Assembly (NCBI RefSeq): GCF_019139535.1
Contig: NZ_CP077073.1
Span: forward strand, 1,624,001-1,688,000
Source: Pseudomonas muyukensis
Lineage (GTDB): Bacteria > Pseudomonadota > Gammaproteobacteria > Pseudomonadales > Pseudomonadaceae
Direction of reading: 5' to 3'
DNA length: 64,000 nt
The notes under the pieces were generated by a model. The model was not told where the DNA came from. It saw only the letters and a program-made list of their open reading frames with translations, and ran no database searches. Positions 36,965 to 48,647 of the stretch are shown piece by piece. The position numbers and the translations under genes were made by a program. Every line of letters starts with the position of its first letter. Within the stretch, counting starts at the first letter, position 1.

Positions 36965-37993
36965 ATGAAGATGTTGAAAACCACGCTGGCAGTCCTGACC
37001 GCCGCCGCCGCGCTGGGCGCTACCAGTTTCGCCCAGGCCGGCGCCACCCTCGATGCGGTGAAGAAGAAGGGCTTCGTCCAGTGTGGCGTGAGCGACGGCC
37101 TCCCAGGCTTCTCGGTGCCTGACGCCCAGGGCAAGATCGTCGGCATCGACGCCGATGTCTGCCGCGCCGTGGCCGCCGCGGTGTTCGGCGACGCCACCAA
37201 GGTCAAGTTCAGCCAGCTCAACGCCAAGGAACGCTTCACCGCGCTGCAGTCCGGCGAAGTCGACGTGCTGTCGCGCAACACCACCTGGACCAGCTCGCGC
37301 GACGCTGGCATGGGCCTGGTGTTCGCCGGTGTCACCTACTACGACGGCGTCGGTTTCCTGGTCAACAAGAAGCTCGGCGTCTCCAGCGCCAAGGAGCTCG
37401 ATGGCGCGACCATCTGCATCCAGGCCGGTACCACCACCGAGCTGAACGTCTCGGACTTCTTCCGCGCCAACAACCTCAAGTACACCCCGATCACCTTCGA
37501 CACCTCCGACGAGAGCGCCAAGTCGCTGGAGTCCGGCCGCTGCGACGTGCTCACCTCGGACAAGTCGCAGCTGTTCGCCCAGCGCTCCAAGCTGGCCGCG
37601 CCGACCGAGTACGTGGTACTGCCGGAAACCATCTCCAAGGAGCCACTGGGCCCGGTGGTGCGCAAGGGCGACGAGGAGTGGTTCAGCATCGTCAAGTGGA
37701 CCTTGTTCGCCATGCTCAACGCCGAGGAGGCCGGCATCACCTCGAAGAACGTCGAGGCCGAGGCCAAGGCCACCAAGAACCCGGACAACGCCCGTCTGCT
37801 GGGTGCCGACGGCGAGTACGGCAAGGACCTCAAGCTGCCCAAGGACTGGGTGGTGCAGATCGTCAAGCAAGTCGGCAACTATGGCGAAGTGTTCGAGAAG
37901 AACCTGGGCCAGAGCACCGACCTGAAGATCGACCGTGGCATGAACGCCCTGTGGAACAACGGCGGCATCCAGTACGCGCCACCGGTGCGCTGA
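36965..37993 (+). CDS. aapJ: AapJ: general L-amino-acid ABC transporter substrate-binding protein
   Basis: A 342-aa periplasmic binding protein of the polar amino-acid family 3. The signal peptide ends TSFAQAGATLDAV; the family motif GFSVPDAQGKIVGIDADVCRAVAAAVFG and ERFTALQSGEVDVLSRN follow. The start at 36965 lies 6 nt after ggagg. It is the first gene of aapJQMP, and a stable hairpin just after its stop probably boosts its share of the operon's product. Confidence 0.95.
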   Translation: MKMLKTTLAVLTAAAALGATSFAQAGATLDAVKKKGFVQCGVSDGLPGFSVPDAQGKIVGIDADVCRAVAAAVFGDATKVKFSQLNAKERFTALQSGEVDVLSRNTTWTSSRDAGMGLVFAGVTYYDGVGFLVNKKLGVSSAKELDGATICIQAGTTTELNVSDFFRANNLKYTPITFDTSDESAKSLESGRCDVLTSDKSQLFAQRSKLAAPTEYVVLPETISKEPLGPVVRKGDEEWFSIVKWTLFAMLNAEEAGITSKNVEAEAKATKNPDNARLLGADGEYGKDLKLPKDWVVQIVKQVGNYGEVFEKNLGQSTDLKIDRGMNALWNNGGIQYAPPVR

Positions 37994-38002
37994 TGGCTGC
38001 AC

Positions 38003-38029
38003 CCCGCGGCGGCATCCTGCCGCCGCGGG
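38003..38029 (+). other. Intercistronic stabilising hairpin aapJ-aapQ
   Basis: A perfect 11-bp GC stem (cccgcggcggc/gccgccgcggg, loop atcct) lies in the 67-bp gap after aapJ, with no T-run. Such hairpins commonly protect the 3' end of binding-protein mRNAs and partly reduce downstream permease transcripts. Confidence 0.65.
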
Positions 38030-38060
38030 TCGTTCGAATCCCTTCTTTTCGGGGCACTTC

Positions 38061-39239
38061 ATGCAAAATCAAATCGGCGCACGGAAAGGGTTTTCCCTGA
38101 GCGATCCACGTGTGCGCGCGTGGCTGTTCCAGATCGTCACGGTGGTGTTCGTGGCGGGCCTTGGCTGGTACCTGTTCCACAACACCCAGACCAACCTGCA
38201 GCACCGGGGCATCACCTCGGGCTTCGACTTCCTCGAGCGCAGTGCCGGCTTCGGCATCGCCCAGCACCTGATCCCCTACGTGGAATCGGACAGCTACGCC
38301 CGGGTGTTCGTCATCGGCCTGCTCAACACCCTGCTGGTGACCTTCATCGGCATCATCCTGGCTACCTTGCTGGGCTTCGTCATCGGCGTGGCGCGGCTGT
38401 CGCCGAACTGGATGATCAACAAGCTGGCGACGGTGTACGTGGAAACCTTCCGCAACATCCCGCCGCTGCTGCAGATCCTGTTCTGGTACTTCGCGGTGTT
38501 CCTGACCCTGCCGGGGCCGCGGGGCAGCATCAATATCGAAGACACCTTCTTCATCAGCAACCGCGGCCTGAACATGCCCGGCGCCTCGATGGCCGAGGGC
38601 TTCTGGCCGTTCGTGCTGGCGCTGGGGCTGGCGATCGTCGCCATCGTGTCGATGGTGCGCATGGCCAACAAGCGCTTCGACGAAACCGGCCAGCCGTTCC
38701 ACAAGTTCTGGGTCGGCCTGTTGCTGCTGGTCGGCATCCCCGGCATCTGTGCGTTGCTGTTCGGCAGCCCGGTGCTCTGGGAAGTGCCGCAGCTCAAGGG
38801 CTTCAACTTCGTCGGTGGCTGGGTGCTGATCCCCGAGCTGCTGGCCCTGACCCTGGCGCTGACCATCTACACCGCGGCGTTCATCGCCGAGATCGTGCGC
38901 TCGGGCATCCGCTCGGTCAGCCACGGCCAGACCGAGGCGGCCCGTTCGCTGGGCCTGCGCGAGGGCCCGACCCTGCGCAAGGTGATCATCCCCCAGGCGC
39001 TGCGGGTGATCATTCCGCCGCTGACCAGCCAGTACCTGAACCTGGCGAAGAACTCGTCGCTGGCAGCCGGTATCGGCTACCCGGAGATGGTCTCGCTGTT
39101 CGCCGGTACCGTGCTCAACCAGACCGGCCAGGCCATCGAGGTGATCGCCATCACCATGAGCGTCTATCTCGCCATCAGCATCAGCATTTCGCTGCTGATG
39201 AACTGGTACAACAAGCGCATCGCGCTGATCGAACGGTGA
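38061..39239 (+). CDS. aapQ: AapQ: amino-acid ABC transporter permease
   Basis: A 392-aa inner-membrane permease with about eight hydrophobic segments. HisM-type features are FIGLLNTLLVTFIGIILATLLGF and the EAA-like loop SHGQTEAARSLGLREGPTLRKVIIPQALRVIIPP, which contacts the ATPase. The long middle insertion (residues about 150-250) is typical of AapQ over HisQ. It lies in aapJQMP, followed 10 bp later by aapM. Confidence 0.94.
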   Translation: MQNQIGARKGFSLSDPRVRAWLFQIVTVVFVAGLGWYLFHNTQTNLQHRGITSGFDFLERSAGFGIAQHLIPYVESDSYARVFVIGLLNTLLVTFIGIILATLLGFVIGVARLSPNWMINKLATVYVETFRNIPPLLQILFWYFAVFLTLPGPRGSINIEDTFFISNRGLNMPGASMAEGFWPFVLALGLAIVAIVSMVRMANKRFDETGQPFHKFWVGLLLLVGIPGICALLFGSPVLWEVPQLKGFNFVGGWVLIPELLALTLALTIYTAAFIAEIVRSGIRSVSHGQTEAARSLGLREGPTLRKVIIPQALRVIIPPLTSQYLNLAKNSSLAAGIGYPEMVSLFAGTVLNQTGQAIEVIAITMSVYLAISISISLLMNWYNKRIALIER

Positions 39240-39249
39240 GGGTCCAACC

Positions 39250-40347
39250 GTGACAGCCCATGTTTTCAAACCTGACATGCCGCCACCGGTGAAGACCGTC
39301 GGCGTGCTCGCCTGGATGCGGGCCAACCTGTTTTCCAGCTGGCTCAACACCCTGCTGACCCTGTTCGCCCTGTACCTGGTATGGCTGATCGTGCCGCCGC
39401 TGGTGCAGTGGGCGTTCATCGATGCCAACTGGGTCGGCACCACCCGCGCCGACTGCACCAAGGACGGCGCCTGCTGGGTGTTCATCCAGCAGCGCTTCGG
39501 CCAGTTCATGTACGGCTACTACCCGACGCAGCTGCGCTGGCGGGTCGACCTGACCGTGTGGCTGGCCGTGCTCGGCGCCGCGCCGCTGTTCATCAAGCGC
39601 TTCCCGCGCAAGGCGGTGTACGGCCTGGGCTTCCTGGTGCTGTACCCGATCATCGCCTACACCTTGCTGCACGGCGGCGTGCTGGGCCTGGAGACGGTGC
39701 CCACCAGCCAGTGGGGCGGCCTGATGCTGACCCTGGTGATCGCCACCGTCGGTATCGTCGGTGCCTTGCCCCTGGGCATCCTGCTGGCGTTGGGGCGGCG
39801 CTCGAACATGCCGGCGGTGAAGGTGGTCTGCGTGACCTTCATCGAGTTCTGGCGTGGCGTGCCGCTGATCACCGTGCTGTTCATGTCCTCGGTGATGCTG
39901 CCGCTGTTCCTGCCCGAGGGCATGAGCTTCGACAAGCTGCTGCGGGCGATGATCGGCGTGATCCTGTTCCAGTCGGCCTATATCGCCGAAGTGGTGCGCG
40001 GCGGCCTGCAGGCCATACCCAAGGGCCAGTACGAAGCCGCCGCGGCCATGGGCCTGGGCTACTGGCGGGCGATGGGCCTGGTGATCCTGCCCCAGGCGCT
40101 CAAGCTGGTGATACCCGGCATCGTCAACACCTTCATTGCCCTGTTCAAGGACACAAGCCTGGTGATCATCATCGGCCTGTTCGACCTGCTCAACAGCGTC
40201 AAGCAGGCCGCGGCCGACCCGACCTGGCTGGGCATGGCAACCGAGGGCTATGTGTTCGCCGCCCTGGTGTTCTGGATTTTCTGTTTCGGTATGTCCCGCT
40301 ACTCCATGCACCTGGAGCGCAAGCTGGACACTGGCCACAAGCGTTAG
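39250..40347 (+). CDS. aapM: AapM: amino-acid ABC transporter permease
   Basis: A 365-aa partner permease. The EAA loop is [34 protein letters not shown], and the C-terminal membrane helices end in a basic tail. The start is a GTG at 39250, chosen for the gtgaggg Shine-Dalgarno upstream and because the protein is then collinear with AapM ([13 protein letters not shown]). It is 10 bp after aapQ and 10 bp before aapP. Confidence 0.93.
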   Translation: MTAHVFKPDMPPPVKTVGVLAWMRANLFSSWLNTLLTLFALYLVWLIVPPLVQWAFIDANWVGTTRADCTKDGACWVFIQQRFGQFMYGYYPTQLRWRVDLTVWLAVLGAAPLFIKRFPRKAVYGLGFLVLYPIIAYTLLHGGVLGLETVPTSQWGGLMLTLVIATVGIVGALPLGILLALGRRSNMPAVKVVCVTFIEFWRGVPLITVLFMSSVMLPLFLPEGMSFDKLLRAMIGVILFQSAYIAEVVRGGLQAIPKGQYEAAAAMGLGYWRAMGLVILPQALKLVIPGIVNTFIALFKDTSLVIIIGLFDLLNSVKQAAADPTWLGMATEGYVFAALVFWIFCFGMSRYSMHLERKLDTGHKR

Positions 40348-40357
40348 GAGTTTCGAA

Positions 40358-41122
40358 ATGAGTGAAGCGATCAAGCAGCCTGCCGGCCCCGAAGGCATCA
40401 TCCAGATGCAGGGCGTGAACAAGTGGTACGGCCAGTTCCATGTGCTCAAGGACATCAACCTGAACGTGCGCCAGGGCGAGCGCATCGTCTTGTGCGGGCC
40501 GTCCGGCTCGGGCAAGTCGACCACCATCCGTTGCCTCAACCGCCTGGAGGAACACCAGCAGGGACGTATCGTCGTCGATGGCGTCGAGCTGACCAACGAC
40601 CTCAAGCAGATCGAGGCGATCCGCCGCGAGGTGGGCATGGTGTTCCAGCACTTCAACCTGTTCCCGCACCTGAGCATCCTCGAGAACTGCACCCTGGCAC
40701 CGATGTGGGTGCGCAAGATGCCCCGGCGCAAGGCCGAGGAAATCGCCATGCACTTCCTTGAGCGCGTGCGCATTCCCGAGCAGGCGCACAAGTACCCGGG
40801 GCAGTTGTCCGGCGGTCAGCAGCAGCGCGTGGCGATTGCCCGGGCGTTGTGCATGAAGCCGAAGATCATGCTGTTCGACGAGCCGACCTCGGCGCTCGAC
40901 CCGGAAATGGTCAAGGAGGTGCTCGACACCATGGTCAGCCTGGCCGAAGACGGCATGACCATGCTCTGCGTGACCCACGAGATGGGCTTTGCCCGCACCG
41001 TGGCGAACCGGGTGATCTTCATGGACAAGGGCGAGATCGTCGAGCAGGCGGCCCCGGACGACTTCTTCGACCGGCCGCGCAGTGACCGGACCAAGCTGTT
41101 CCTGAGCCAGATCCTGCATTGA
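40358..41122 (+). CDS. aapP: AapP: amino-acid ABC transporter ATPase
   Basis: A 254-aa ABC ATPase: Walker [11 protein letters not shown]-loop [13 protein letters not shown], signature [15 protein letters not shown], Walker [15 protein letters not shown] and switch His in VTHEMGFA. The start at 40358 follows taggag. It is the last gene of aapJQMP; a REP pair follows. Confidence 0.96.
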   Translation: MSEAIKQPAGPEGIIQMQGVNKWYGQFHVLKDINLNVRQGERIVLCGPSGSGKSTTIRCLNRLEEHQQGRIVVDGVELTNDLKQIEAIRREVGMVFQHFNLFPHLSILENCTLAPMWVRKMPRRKAEEIAMHFLERVRIPEQAHKYPGQLSGGQQQRVAIARALCMKPKIMLFDEPTSALDPEMVKEVLDTMVSLAEDGMTMLCVTHEMGFARTVANRVIFMDKGEIVEQAAPDDFFDRPRSDRTKLFLSQILH

Positions 41123-41162
41123 TGCAATCGGGGCCGCCCCACCGGGGCGGCTGACGCGGTCC

Positions 41163-41280
41163 CTGTAGGAGCGGCCTTGTGTCGCGATGGGCCGCTACGC
41201 GGCCCCGGGGATAGGTGCTGCGAAGCTGAAAACCTGGGGCCGCTTACGCGCCCCATCGCGACACAAGGCCGCTCCTACAG
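41163..41280. repeat. REP pair
   Basis: Inverted ctgtaggagcggccttgtgtcgcga units with gggccgc side stems lie between convergent aapP and algW. Confidence 0.85.
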
Positions 41281-41307
41281 GGTTGCGAAGCAGCCCTGAT
41301 CCAAGCC

Positions 41308-42468
<1,161 letters not shown>

Positions 42469-42568
42469 GAATGAATCCTGGGAGTAGGGCGGGGGCCATG
42501 TCAGTTCGGCCCGGGGCGAGCGCGCGCGATCATACACGTGAAAAAATCGGCTGGCGACGGTTGCTGTA

Positions 42569-42630
42569 TCGCCGGGCAAGCCGGCTGCCACGCCGTTTGT
42601 GTACGGTGTGGCAGCGGCCTTGCCCGGCGA
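42569..42630. repeat. Inverted repeat of a second REP class between algW and the NIF3-like gene
   Basis: Near-complementary arms (tcgccgggcaagccggctgc and gcagcggccttgcccggcga) surround a short loop. The core ctgccac/gtggcag replaces the ctcctac/gtaggag of the other REPs. It lies in the divergent promoter region. Confidence 0.7.
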
Positions 42631-42736
42631 AGGGGAGTACCTGACAGCGGTTCCCCCGACACCGGCGACGGCCCATAATGGCGGCCATTATAGGGCCTGG
42701 GGCCCTGCCGCAACGCCGAATTCGAGGAGATTTTTC

Positions 42737-43495
42737 ATGGCCGTCGCCCTCAATACCCTGGTCGAGGAAGCCGAGCGCTACCTGGGCAGCGCCAGGATCC
42801 CGGACTATTGCCCCAACGGCCTGCAGGTCGAGGGCCGCCCGCAGGTCAGCCGCATCGTCAGCGGCGTGACCGCCAGCCAGGCACTGCTGGACGCCGCGGT
42901 CGAAGCCGAGGCCGACCTGGTGCTGGTCCACCATGGTTATTTCTGGAAAGGCGAGAATCCGTGCATCACCGGCATCAAGCAGCGCCGCCTGAAAACCCTG
43001 CTCAAGCACGACATCAGCCTGCTGACCTTCCACCTGCCGCTGGATGTGCACCCGGAGGTGGGCAATAACGTGCAGCTGGCGCGCCAGCTGGACATCACCG
43101 TCGAAGGCCCGCTGGACCCGAACAACCCCAAGGTGGTCGGCCTGGTCGGCTCGCTGGCCGAGCCGCTGTCGGTACGTGACTTCGCCCGGCGTGTGCAGGA
43201 GGCCCTGGGCCGCGAGCCGCTGGTGGTCGAGGGCGAGCAGATGATTCGCCGGGTCGGCTGGTGCACCGGCGGTGGGCAGGGCTACATCGACAATGCCATT
43301 GCCGCCGGGGTCGACCTGTTCATCAGTGGCGAGGCTTCCGAGCAGACCTTCCACAGTGCCCGGGAAAACGGCATCAGCTTCATCGCCGCCGGGCACCACG
43401 CCACCGAGCGCTACGGCGTGCAGGCGCTGGGCGATTACCTGGCGCGTCGCTTTGCCCTGGAGCACCTGTTCATCGATTGCCCGAATCCGATCTGA
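42737..43495 (+). CDS. NIF3/DUF34-family metal-binding protein (YbgI/YqfO-like)
   Basis: A 252-aa protein of the Nif3-like dinuclear-metal family. Metal ligands are visible in LVLVHHGYFWKGE (HH) and GHHATERYGVQAL (HxxxE), with LTFHLPLDVHPEVGNN between. It is annotated by similarity as GTP cyclohydrolase 1 type 2, a function not firmly established. The start at 42737 follows gaggag. It is divergent from algW. Confidence 0.9.
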   Translation: MAVALNTLVEEAERYLGSARIPDYCPNGLQVEGRPQVSRIVSGVTASQALLDAAVEAEADLVLVHHGYFWKGENPCITGIKQRRLKTLLKHDISLLTFHLPLDVHPEVGNNVQLARQLDITVEGPLDPNNPKVVGLVGSLAEPLSVRDFARRVQEALGREPLVVEGEQMIRRVGWCTGGGQGYIDNAIAAGVDLFISGEASEQTFHSARENGISFIAAGHHATERYGVQALGDYLARRFALEHLFIDCPNPI

Positions 43496-43512
43496 TGATG
43501 CAGGTGTCGTTC

Positions 43513-43631
43513 CTGTAGGAGCGGCCTTGGGTCGCGAAAGGGCCGCAAAGCGGCCCCAGGCTTTCAGCGTTTACGCATCAATTGCCGGGGCTGCTTTGCA
43601 GCCCTTTCGCGACCCAAGGCCGCTCCTACAG
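43513..43631. repeat. REP pair
   Basis: Inverted ctgtaggagcggccttgggtcgcga units with ggccgcaaagcggcc-type side stems lie between the NIF3-like gene and cysD. Confidence 0.85.
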
Positions 43632-43777
43632 GGGCCTCGCAGGTCCCAAACCCCCAGTCATATCGTTAGATTGTTTCGATCTAGGCAGCCTCCTAAATAG
43701 AACAGGGCGCTGTGATAAAGTGGCTCGCTCGAACACGGCCCGCAGGCCGTCCATAAGATCGTTTTTCGTGAGTAGCC

Positions 43778-44695
43778 ATGGTCGACAATCTGACGCACTT
43801 GAAACAGCTGGAGGCGGAGAGCATCCACATCATCCGCGAGGTGGCCGCCGAGTTCGACAACCCGGTGATGCTGTACTCGATCGGCAAGGATTCCGCGGTC
43901 ATGCTGCACCTGGCGCGCAAGGCGTTCTTCCCGGGCAAGCTGCCGTTCCCGGTGATGCACGTCGACACCCAGTGGAAGTTCCAGGAGATGTACCGCTTCC
44001 GCGACAAGATGGTCGAAGAGATGGGCCTGGAGCTGATCACCCACGTCAACCCCGAGGGTGTGGCGCAGGGCATCAACCCGTTCACCCATGGCAGCTCCAA
44101 GCACACCGACATCATGAAGACCCAGGGCCTGAAGCAGGCGCTGGACAAGCATGGCTTCGACGCCGCCTTCGGTGGCGCGCGCCGCGACGAAGAGAAGTCG
44201 CGGGCCAAGGAGCGCGTCTACTCGTTCCGCGACAGCAAGCACCGCTGGGATCCGAAGAACCAGCGCCCGGAGCTGTGGAACATCTACAACGGCAAGGTCA
44301 ACAAGGGCGAGTCGATCCGCGTGTTCCCCTTGTCGAACTGGACCGAGCTGGACATCTGGCAGTACATCTACCTCGAAGGCATCCCGATCGTGCCGCTGTA
44401 CTTCGCCGCCGAGCGCGAAGTGATCGAGAAGAACGGCACCCTGATCATGATCGACGACGCGCGCATCCTCGAGCACCTCACCGAGGAAGAGAAAGCGCGG
44501 ATCGTCAAGAAGAAGGTGCGTTTCCGTACCCTGGGCTGCTACCCGCTGACGGGTGCGGTCGAGTCTGAAGCCGAGACCCTGACGGACATCATCCAGGAAA
44601 TGCTCCTGACCCGAACGTCCGAGCGCCAGGGCCGCGTCATCGACCACGATGGCGCCGGTTCCATGGAAGACAAAAAACGCCAAGGCTACTTCTAA
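43778..44695 (+). CDS. cysD: CysD: sulfate adenylyltransferase subunit 2
   Basis: A 305-aa ATP sulfurylase small subunit of the PAPS reductase/PP-loop family. Motifs: PP-loop [29 protein letters not shown], and [15 protein letters not shown]. It forms adenylylsulfate with the GTPase CysN. The stop is 15 bp before cysNC; together they form the sulfate-activation operon. The mid-gap sequence attgtttcgatct near 43670 is upstream, but I see no reliable CysB box. Confidence 0.97.
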   Translation: MVDNLTHLKQLEAESIHIIREVAAEFDNPVMLYSIGKDSAVMLHLARKAFFPGKLPFPVMHVDTQWKFQEMYRFRDKMVEEMGLELITHVNPEGVAQGINPFTHGSSKHTDIMKTQGLKQALDKHGFDAAFGGARRDEEKSRAKERVYSFRDSKHRWDPKNQRPELWNIYNGKVNKGESIRVFPLSNWTELDIWQYIYLEGIPIVPLYFAAEREVIEKNGTLIMIDDARILEHLTEEEKARIVKKKVRFRTLGCYPLTGAVESEAETLTDIIQEMLLTRTSERQGRVIDHDGAGSMEDKKRQGYF

Positions 44696-44710
44696 TTTCA
44701 GGGCTTCCTC

Positions 44711-46612
44711 ATGTCGCACCAATCCGATCTGATCAGCGAGGACATCCTCGCCTACCTGGCCCAGCACGAGCGTAAAGAGCTGCTGCGCTTTCTCACCTGC
44801 GGCAACGTGGACGACGGCAAGAGCACCCTGATCGGGCGCCTGCTGCACGACTCGAAGATGATCTACGAGGACCACCTCGAGGCCATCACCCGCGATTCGA
44901 AGAAGTCCGGCACCACGGGTGAGGAAGTCGACCTGGCGTTGCTGGTCGACGGCCTGCAGGCCGAACGCGAGCAGGGCATCACCATCGATGTGGCCTATCG
45001 CTACTTCTCCACCGCCAAGCGCAAGTTCATCATCGCCGACACCCCGGGCCACGAGCAGTACACCCGCAACATGGCCACCGGCGCGTCCACCTGCGACCTG
45101 GCGATCATCCTGGTCGATGCCCGCTACGGCGTGCAGACCCAGACCCGTCGGCACAGCTACATCGCCTCCCTGCTGGGCATCAAGCACATCGTCGTCGCGG
45201 TCAACAAGATGGACCTCAAGGGCTTCGACGAGCAGGTGTTCGAGTCGATCAAGGCCGACTACCTGAAGTTCGCCGCGGGCATCGACCTCAAGCCATCGAG
45301 CCTGCACTTCGTGCCGATGTCGGCGCTCAAGGGCGACAACGTGGTCAACCGCAGCGAGCGCTCGCCGTGGTACACGGGCCCGGCCCTGATGGAAATCCTC
45401 GAAACCGTCGAGATCGCCGGCGACCGCAATGTCACCGACCTGCGTTTCCCGGTGCAGTACGTCAACCGCCCGAACCTGAACTTCCGCGGCTTTGCCGGCA
45501 CCATCGCCGGTGGCGTGGTGCACAAGGGCGACGAGATCGTCGTGCTGCCGTCGGGCAAGAGCAGCCGGGTCAAGTCCATCGTCACCTTCGAAGGTGAGCT
45601 GGAAAACGCCGGCCCAGGCCAGGCGGTGACCCTGACCATGGAAGACGAGATCGACATCTCCCGCGGCGACCTGCTGGTGCATGCCGACAACGTGCCGCAG
45701 GTGGCCGACCAGTTCGACGCCATGCTGGTATGGATGGCCGAGGAGCCGATGCTCCCGGGCAAGAAGTACGACATCAAGCGCGCCACCAGCTATGTGCCGG
45801 GCTCGATCGCCAGCATCAGCCACAAGGTCGATGTGAACACCCTCGAGCAGGGCGCTGCCAGTGCCCTGCAATTGAACGAGATCGGCCGGGTGAAAGTGGC
45901 GCTGGACAGCGCCATCGCCCTGGACGGCTACGACAGCAACCGCACCACGGGTGCGTTCATCGTCATCGACCGCCTGACCAATGGCACTGTCGGCGCCGGC
46001 ATGATCATCGCCCCGCCGGTACTGCCCCATGGCAGTGCCGGGCAGCACGGCAAGCTGGCCCATGTGTCCACCGAGGAGCGTGCCCTGCGCTTCGGCCAGC
46101 AGCCAGCCACCGTGCTGTTCAGCGGCCTGTCCGGCGCGGGCAAGAGCACCCTGGCCTATGCCGTGGAGCGCAAGCTGTTCGACATGGGCCGTGCGGTCTA
46201 TGTGCTCGATGGCCAGAACCTGCGCCACGACCTGAACAAGGGCTTGGCGCAGGACCGTGCCGGGCGCACCGAGAACTGGCGCCGCGCCGCCCATGTGGCG
46301 CGCCAGTTCAACGAAGCCGGTATGCTGACCCTGGCCGCGTTCGTCGCCCCGGATGCCGAAGGCCGCGAACAGGCCAAGGCGCTGATCGGCAAGGAGCGTC
46401 TGGTGACCGTCTATGTGCAGGCCTCGCCGCTGGTCTGCCGCGAGCGTGATCCGCAGGGCCTGTATGCCGCTGGCGGCGACAACATCCCGGGCGAGAGCTT
46501 CCCGTTCGATGTGCCGCTGGATGCCGACCTGGTGATCGACACCCAGTCGGTCAGCGTCGATGAAGGCGTGAAGCAGGTGCTGGATGTGTTGCGCCAGCGC
46601 GGCGCGATCTGA
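44711..46612 (+). CDS. cysNC: CysNC: sulfate adenylyltransferase GTPase fused to APS kinase
   Basis: A 633-aa fusion. Residues about 1-450 form the CysN GTPase, with [15 protein letters not shown], switch [13 protein letters not shown] and NKMD. Residues about 460-633 form CysC APS kinase, with P-loop [15 protein letters not shown] and [13 protein letters not shown]. It drives ATP sulfurylase by GTP hydrolysis and phosphorylates APS to PAPS. CysN-CysC fusions are usual in pseudomonads. A UUCG-loop terminator follows. Confidence 0.97.
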   Translation: MSHQSDLISEDILAYLAQHERKELLRFLTCGNVDDGKSTLIGRLLHDSKMIYEDHLEAITRDSKKSGTTGEEVDLALLVDGLQAEREQGITIDVAYRYFSTAKRKFIIADTPGHEQYTRNMATGASTCDLAIILVDARYGVQTQTRRHSYIASLLGIKHIVVAVNKMDLKGFDEQVFESIKADYLKFAAGIDLKPSSLHFVPMSALKGDNVVNRSERSPWYTGPALMEILETVEIAGDRNVTDLRFPVQYVNRPNLNFRGFAGTIAGGVVHKGDEIVVLPSGKSSRVKSIVTFEGELENAGPGQAVTLTMEDEIDISRGDLLVHADNVPQVADQFDAMLVWMAEEPMLPGKKYDIKRATSYVPGSIASISHKVDVNTLEQGAASALQLNEIGRVKVALDSAIALDGYDSNRTTGAFIVIDRLTNGTVGAGMIIAPPVLPHGSAGQHGKLAHVSTEERALRFGQQPATVLFSGLSGAGKSTLAYAVERKLFDMGRAVYVLDGQNLRHDLNKGLAQDRAGRTENWRRAAHVARQFNEAGMLTLAAFVAPDAEGREQAKALIGKERLVTVYVQASPLVCRERDPQGLYAAGGDNIPGESFPFDVPLDADLVIDTQSVSVDEGVKQVLDVLRQRGAI

Positions 46613-46630
46613 TCTTCACCCTGCATGAAC

Positions 46631-46657
46631 AACCCCGCTTCGGCGGGGTTTTTTATT
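46631..46657 (+). terminator. Intrinsic terminator of cysD-cysNC
   Basis: An 8-bp stem aaccccgc/gcggggtt with a ttcg tetraloop is followed by ttttatt. Confidence 0.9.
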
Positions 46658-46691
46658 GGTTCGGGGCCGGCAAATGCGGTGCTTGCGAGAG

Positions 46692-46815
46692 CCTGGGGCT
46701 GCTTCGCAGCCCTTTCGCGACACAAGGCCGCTCCTACAGGGGAACGCGAGCGCCTGTAGGAGCGGCCTTGCCGAGGCGTCGGACCGGTCGGAAAGGGGCG
46801 CAAAGCGCCCCCGGC
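46692..46815. repeat. REP pair
   Basis: Inverted ggccgctcctac / gtaggagcggcc units with gggctgcttcgcagccc and ggggcgcaaagcgcccc side stems lie between convergent cysNC and mdeR. The right unit is diverged (ccttgccgaggcgtcgg). Confidence 0.8.
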
Positions 46816-46819
46816 ATTG

Positions 46820-47299
46820 CTAGATATGTTTCTCGGTAACGGGAATCACCCGCCGCTCCTTCACCGCTTTGTACGAAAAACTCGAATAGATCTCCTTCAC
46901 CCCCGGCAAGCGCTGCAGCACCTCGCGGGTGAACTCGCCAAACGACTCAAGGTCGCGGGCGAGAATCTCCAGCAGGAAGTCATAGCGCCCGGAAATATTG
47001 TGGCAGGCGACGATTTCGGGGATTTCCATCAGCCGCTGCTCGAATGCCAGGGCCATGTCCTTGGTGTGCGAGTCCATCATGATGCTGACGAAGGCGGTCA
47101 CGCCAAAACCCAGCGACTTGGGCGAGAGGATGGCCTGGTAGCCGGTGATGTAGCCGTTGTCCTCGAGCAGCTTGACCCGTCGCCAGCAAGGCGAGGTGGT
47201 CAGGGCGACCTGGTCGGCGAGTTCGGAAACGGTCAGGCGCGCGTTGTCCTGCAGGGCGGCGAGCAGGGCGCGGTCGGTGCGGTCCAGCGACGAAGGCAT
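46820..47299 (-). CDS. mdeR: MdeR: Lrp/AsnC-family regulator of the methionine gamma-lyase genes
   Basis: A 159-aa Lrp/AsnC protein. The N-terminal HTH reads LDRTDRALLAALQDNARLTVSELADQV, with recognition helix TTSPCWRRVKLLE, followed by the RAM ligand domain (VACHNISGRYDFLLEILARD). The ATG at 47299 is preferred since ggaggg precedes it; an ATG 15 bp upstream has none. It is divergent from mdeA, the arrangement described for mdeR-mdeA-mdeB of P. putida, where MdeR activates the lyase operon. Confidence 0.88.
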   Translation of the reverse strand: MPSSLDRTDRALLAALQDNARLTVSELADQVALTTSPCWRRVKLLEDNGYITGYQAILSPKSLGFGVTAFVSIMMDSHTKDMALAFEQRLMEIPEIVACHNISGRYDFLLEILARDLESFGEFTREVLQRLPGVKEIYSSFSYKAVKERRVIPVTEKHI

Positions 47300-47392
47300 A
47301 TCTTGCCCTCCCATGTTTATTTTTGTTGTTTTTATTTCAGCAATGGCCGGTAACCGTGGGCAACTTTGGAAAAAACGTCGCAGGCCGGTGGC

Positions 47393-47402
47393 ATAAGCTT
47401 AT
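47393..47402. promoter_or_regulatory. Palindrome in the mdeR-mdeA divergent promoter region
   Basis: A perfect 10-bp palindrome, ataagcttat, lies 25 bp before the mdeA start in the 127-bp divergent gap. It is a candidate part of an MdeR/Lrp site or -10 region. The left half of the gap is T-rich (tttatttttgttgttttt). Confidence 0.3.
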
Positions 47403-47426
47403 AGCAAACCACAAGAGGCTGTTGCC

Positions 47427-48623
47427 ATGCGCGACTCCAATAACAACACCGGTTTTTCCACGCGGGCCATCCACCACGGCTATGACCCGCTGTCCCACGG
47501 CGGCGCGCTGGTGCCGCCGGTCTACCAGACCGCCACCTACGCCTTCCCCACGGTCGAGTACGGCGCCGCCTGCTTTGCCGGCGAGCAGCCCGGGCATTTC
47601 TACAGCCGCATTTCCAACCCGACCCTGGCGTTGCTGGAGCAGCGCATGGCCTCGCTCGAAGGCGGCGAGGCCGGGCTGGCGCTGGCCTCGGGCATGGGCG
47701 CCATTACCGCCACGCTATGGACCCTGCTACGCCCGGGGGACGAGCTGATCGTTGGCAGCACCCTGTACGGCTGCACCTTCGCCTACCTGCACCATGGCAT
47801 CGGCGAATTCGGGGTGAAGATCCGCCATGTCGATCTTAACGACAGCGCCGCGCTCAAGGCCGCGCTCAGCGCCAGGACGCGCATGATCTACTTCGAGACC
47901 CCGGCCAACCCCAACATGCAACTGGTGGACATCGCCGCGGTGGCCGAGACGGCCCGCGGCCATGACTTGAGCATCGTGGTCGACAACACCTACTGCACGC
48001 CATACCTGCAGCGGCCGCTGGAGCTGGGTGCCGACCTGGTGGTGCACTCGGCCACCAAGTACCTCTCTGGCCATGGCGACATCACCGCCGGCCTGGTGGT
48101 CGGGCGCCAGGCGCTGGTCGAGCGGATTCGCCTGGAAGGGCTCAAGGACATGACCGGCGCGGTGCTCTCGCCGCATGACGCCGCCTTGCTGATGCGCGGC
48201 ATCAAGACCCTGGCCTTGCGCATGGACCGGCACTGCGCCAACGCGCGCCAGGTGGCCGAGTACCTGGCGCGCCAGCCCCAGGTGGAACTGATCCATTACC
48301 CAGGCCTGCCGTCGTTCGCCCAGTACGCCCTGGCGCAGCGGCAGATGCGCCTGCCAGGCGGGATGATCGCCTTCGAACTCAAGGGCGGCATCGAGGCCGG
48401 GCGCCGCTTCATGAACGCCCTGCAACTGTTCAGCCGCGCGGTCAGCCTGGGCGACGCCGAATCGCTGGCCCAGCACCCGGCGAGCATGACCCATTCCAGC
48501 TATACCCAGGCAGAGCGCGCCGCGCATGGCATCTCGGAAGGCTTGGTACGGCTTTCGGTAGGCCTGGAGGACATCGACGACTTGCTGGCCGACATTGCCC
48601 AGGCCCTGAAGGCTTGCGCCTGA
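47427..48623 (+). CDS. mdeA: MdeA: L-methionine gamma-lyase
   Basis: A 398-aa PLP enzyme, exactly the length of the studied P. putida enzyme, that splits L-methionine into methanethiol, ammonia and 2-oxobutanoate. The active-site Cys C116 (STLYGCTFAY) separates it from cystathionine gamma-synthase/lyase. The PLP lysine lies in VVHSATKYLSGHGD (about K211), and SRISNPT and SYTQAERAAHGI are also typical. The gene is followed by mdeB 24 bp later and faces mdeR. Confidence 0.95.
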   Translation: MRDSNNNTGFSTRAIHHGYDPLSHGGALVPPVYQTATYAFPTVEYGAACFAGEQPGHFYSRISNPTLALLEQRMASLEGGEAGLALASGMGAITATLWTLLRPGDELIVGSTLYGCTFAYLHHGIGEFGVKIRHVDLNDSAALKAALSARTRMIYFETPANPNMQLVDIAAVAETARGHDLSIVVDNTYCTPYLQRPLELGADLVVHSATKYLSGHGDITAGLVVGRQALVERIRLEGLKDMTGAVLSPHDAALLMRGIKTLALRMDRHCANARQVAEYLARQPQVELIHYPGLPSFAQYALAQRQMRLPGGMIAFELKGGIEAGRRFMNALQLFSRAVSLGDAESLAQHPASMTHSSYTQAERAAHGISEGLVRLSVGLEDIDDLLADIAQALKACA

Positions 48624-48647
48624 ACCGCCACGCACGAGGCTTGAGCG

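Noticed and set aside
43666..43690. Possible CysB site upstream of cysD
   Set aside because: CysB sites are too degenerate to call from one sequence, and nothing beyond a short imperfect dyad is visible.
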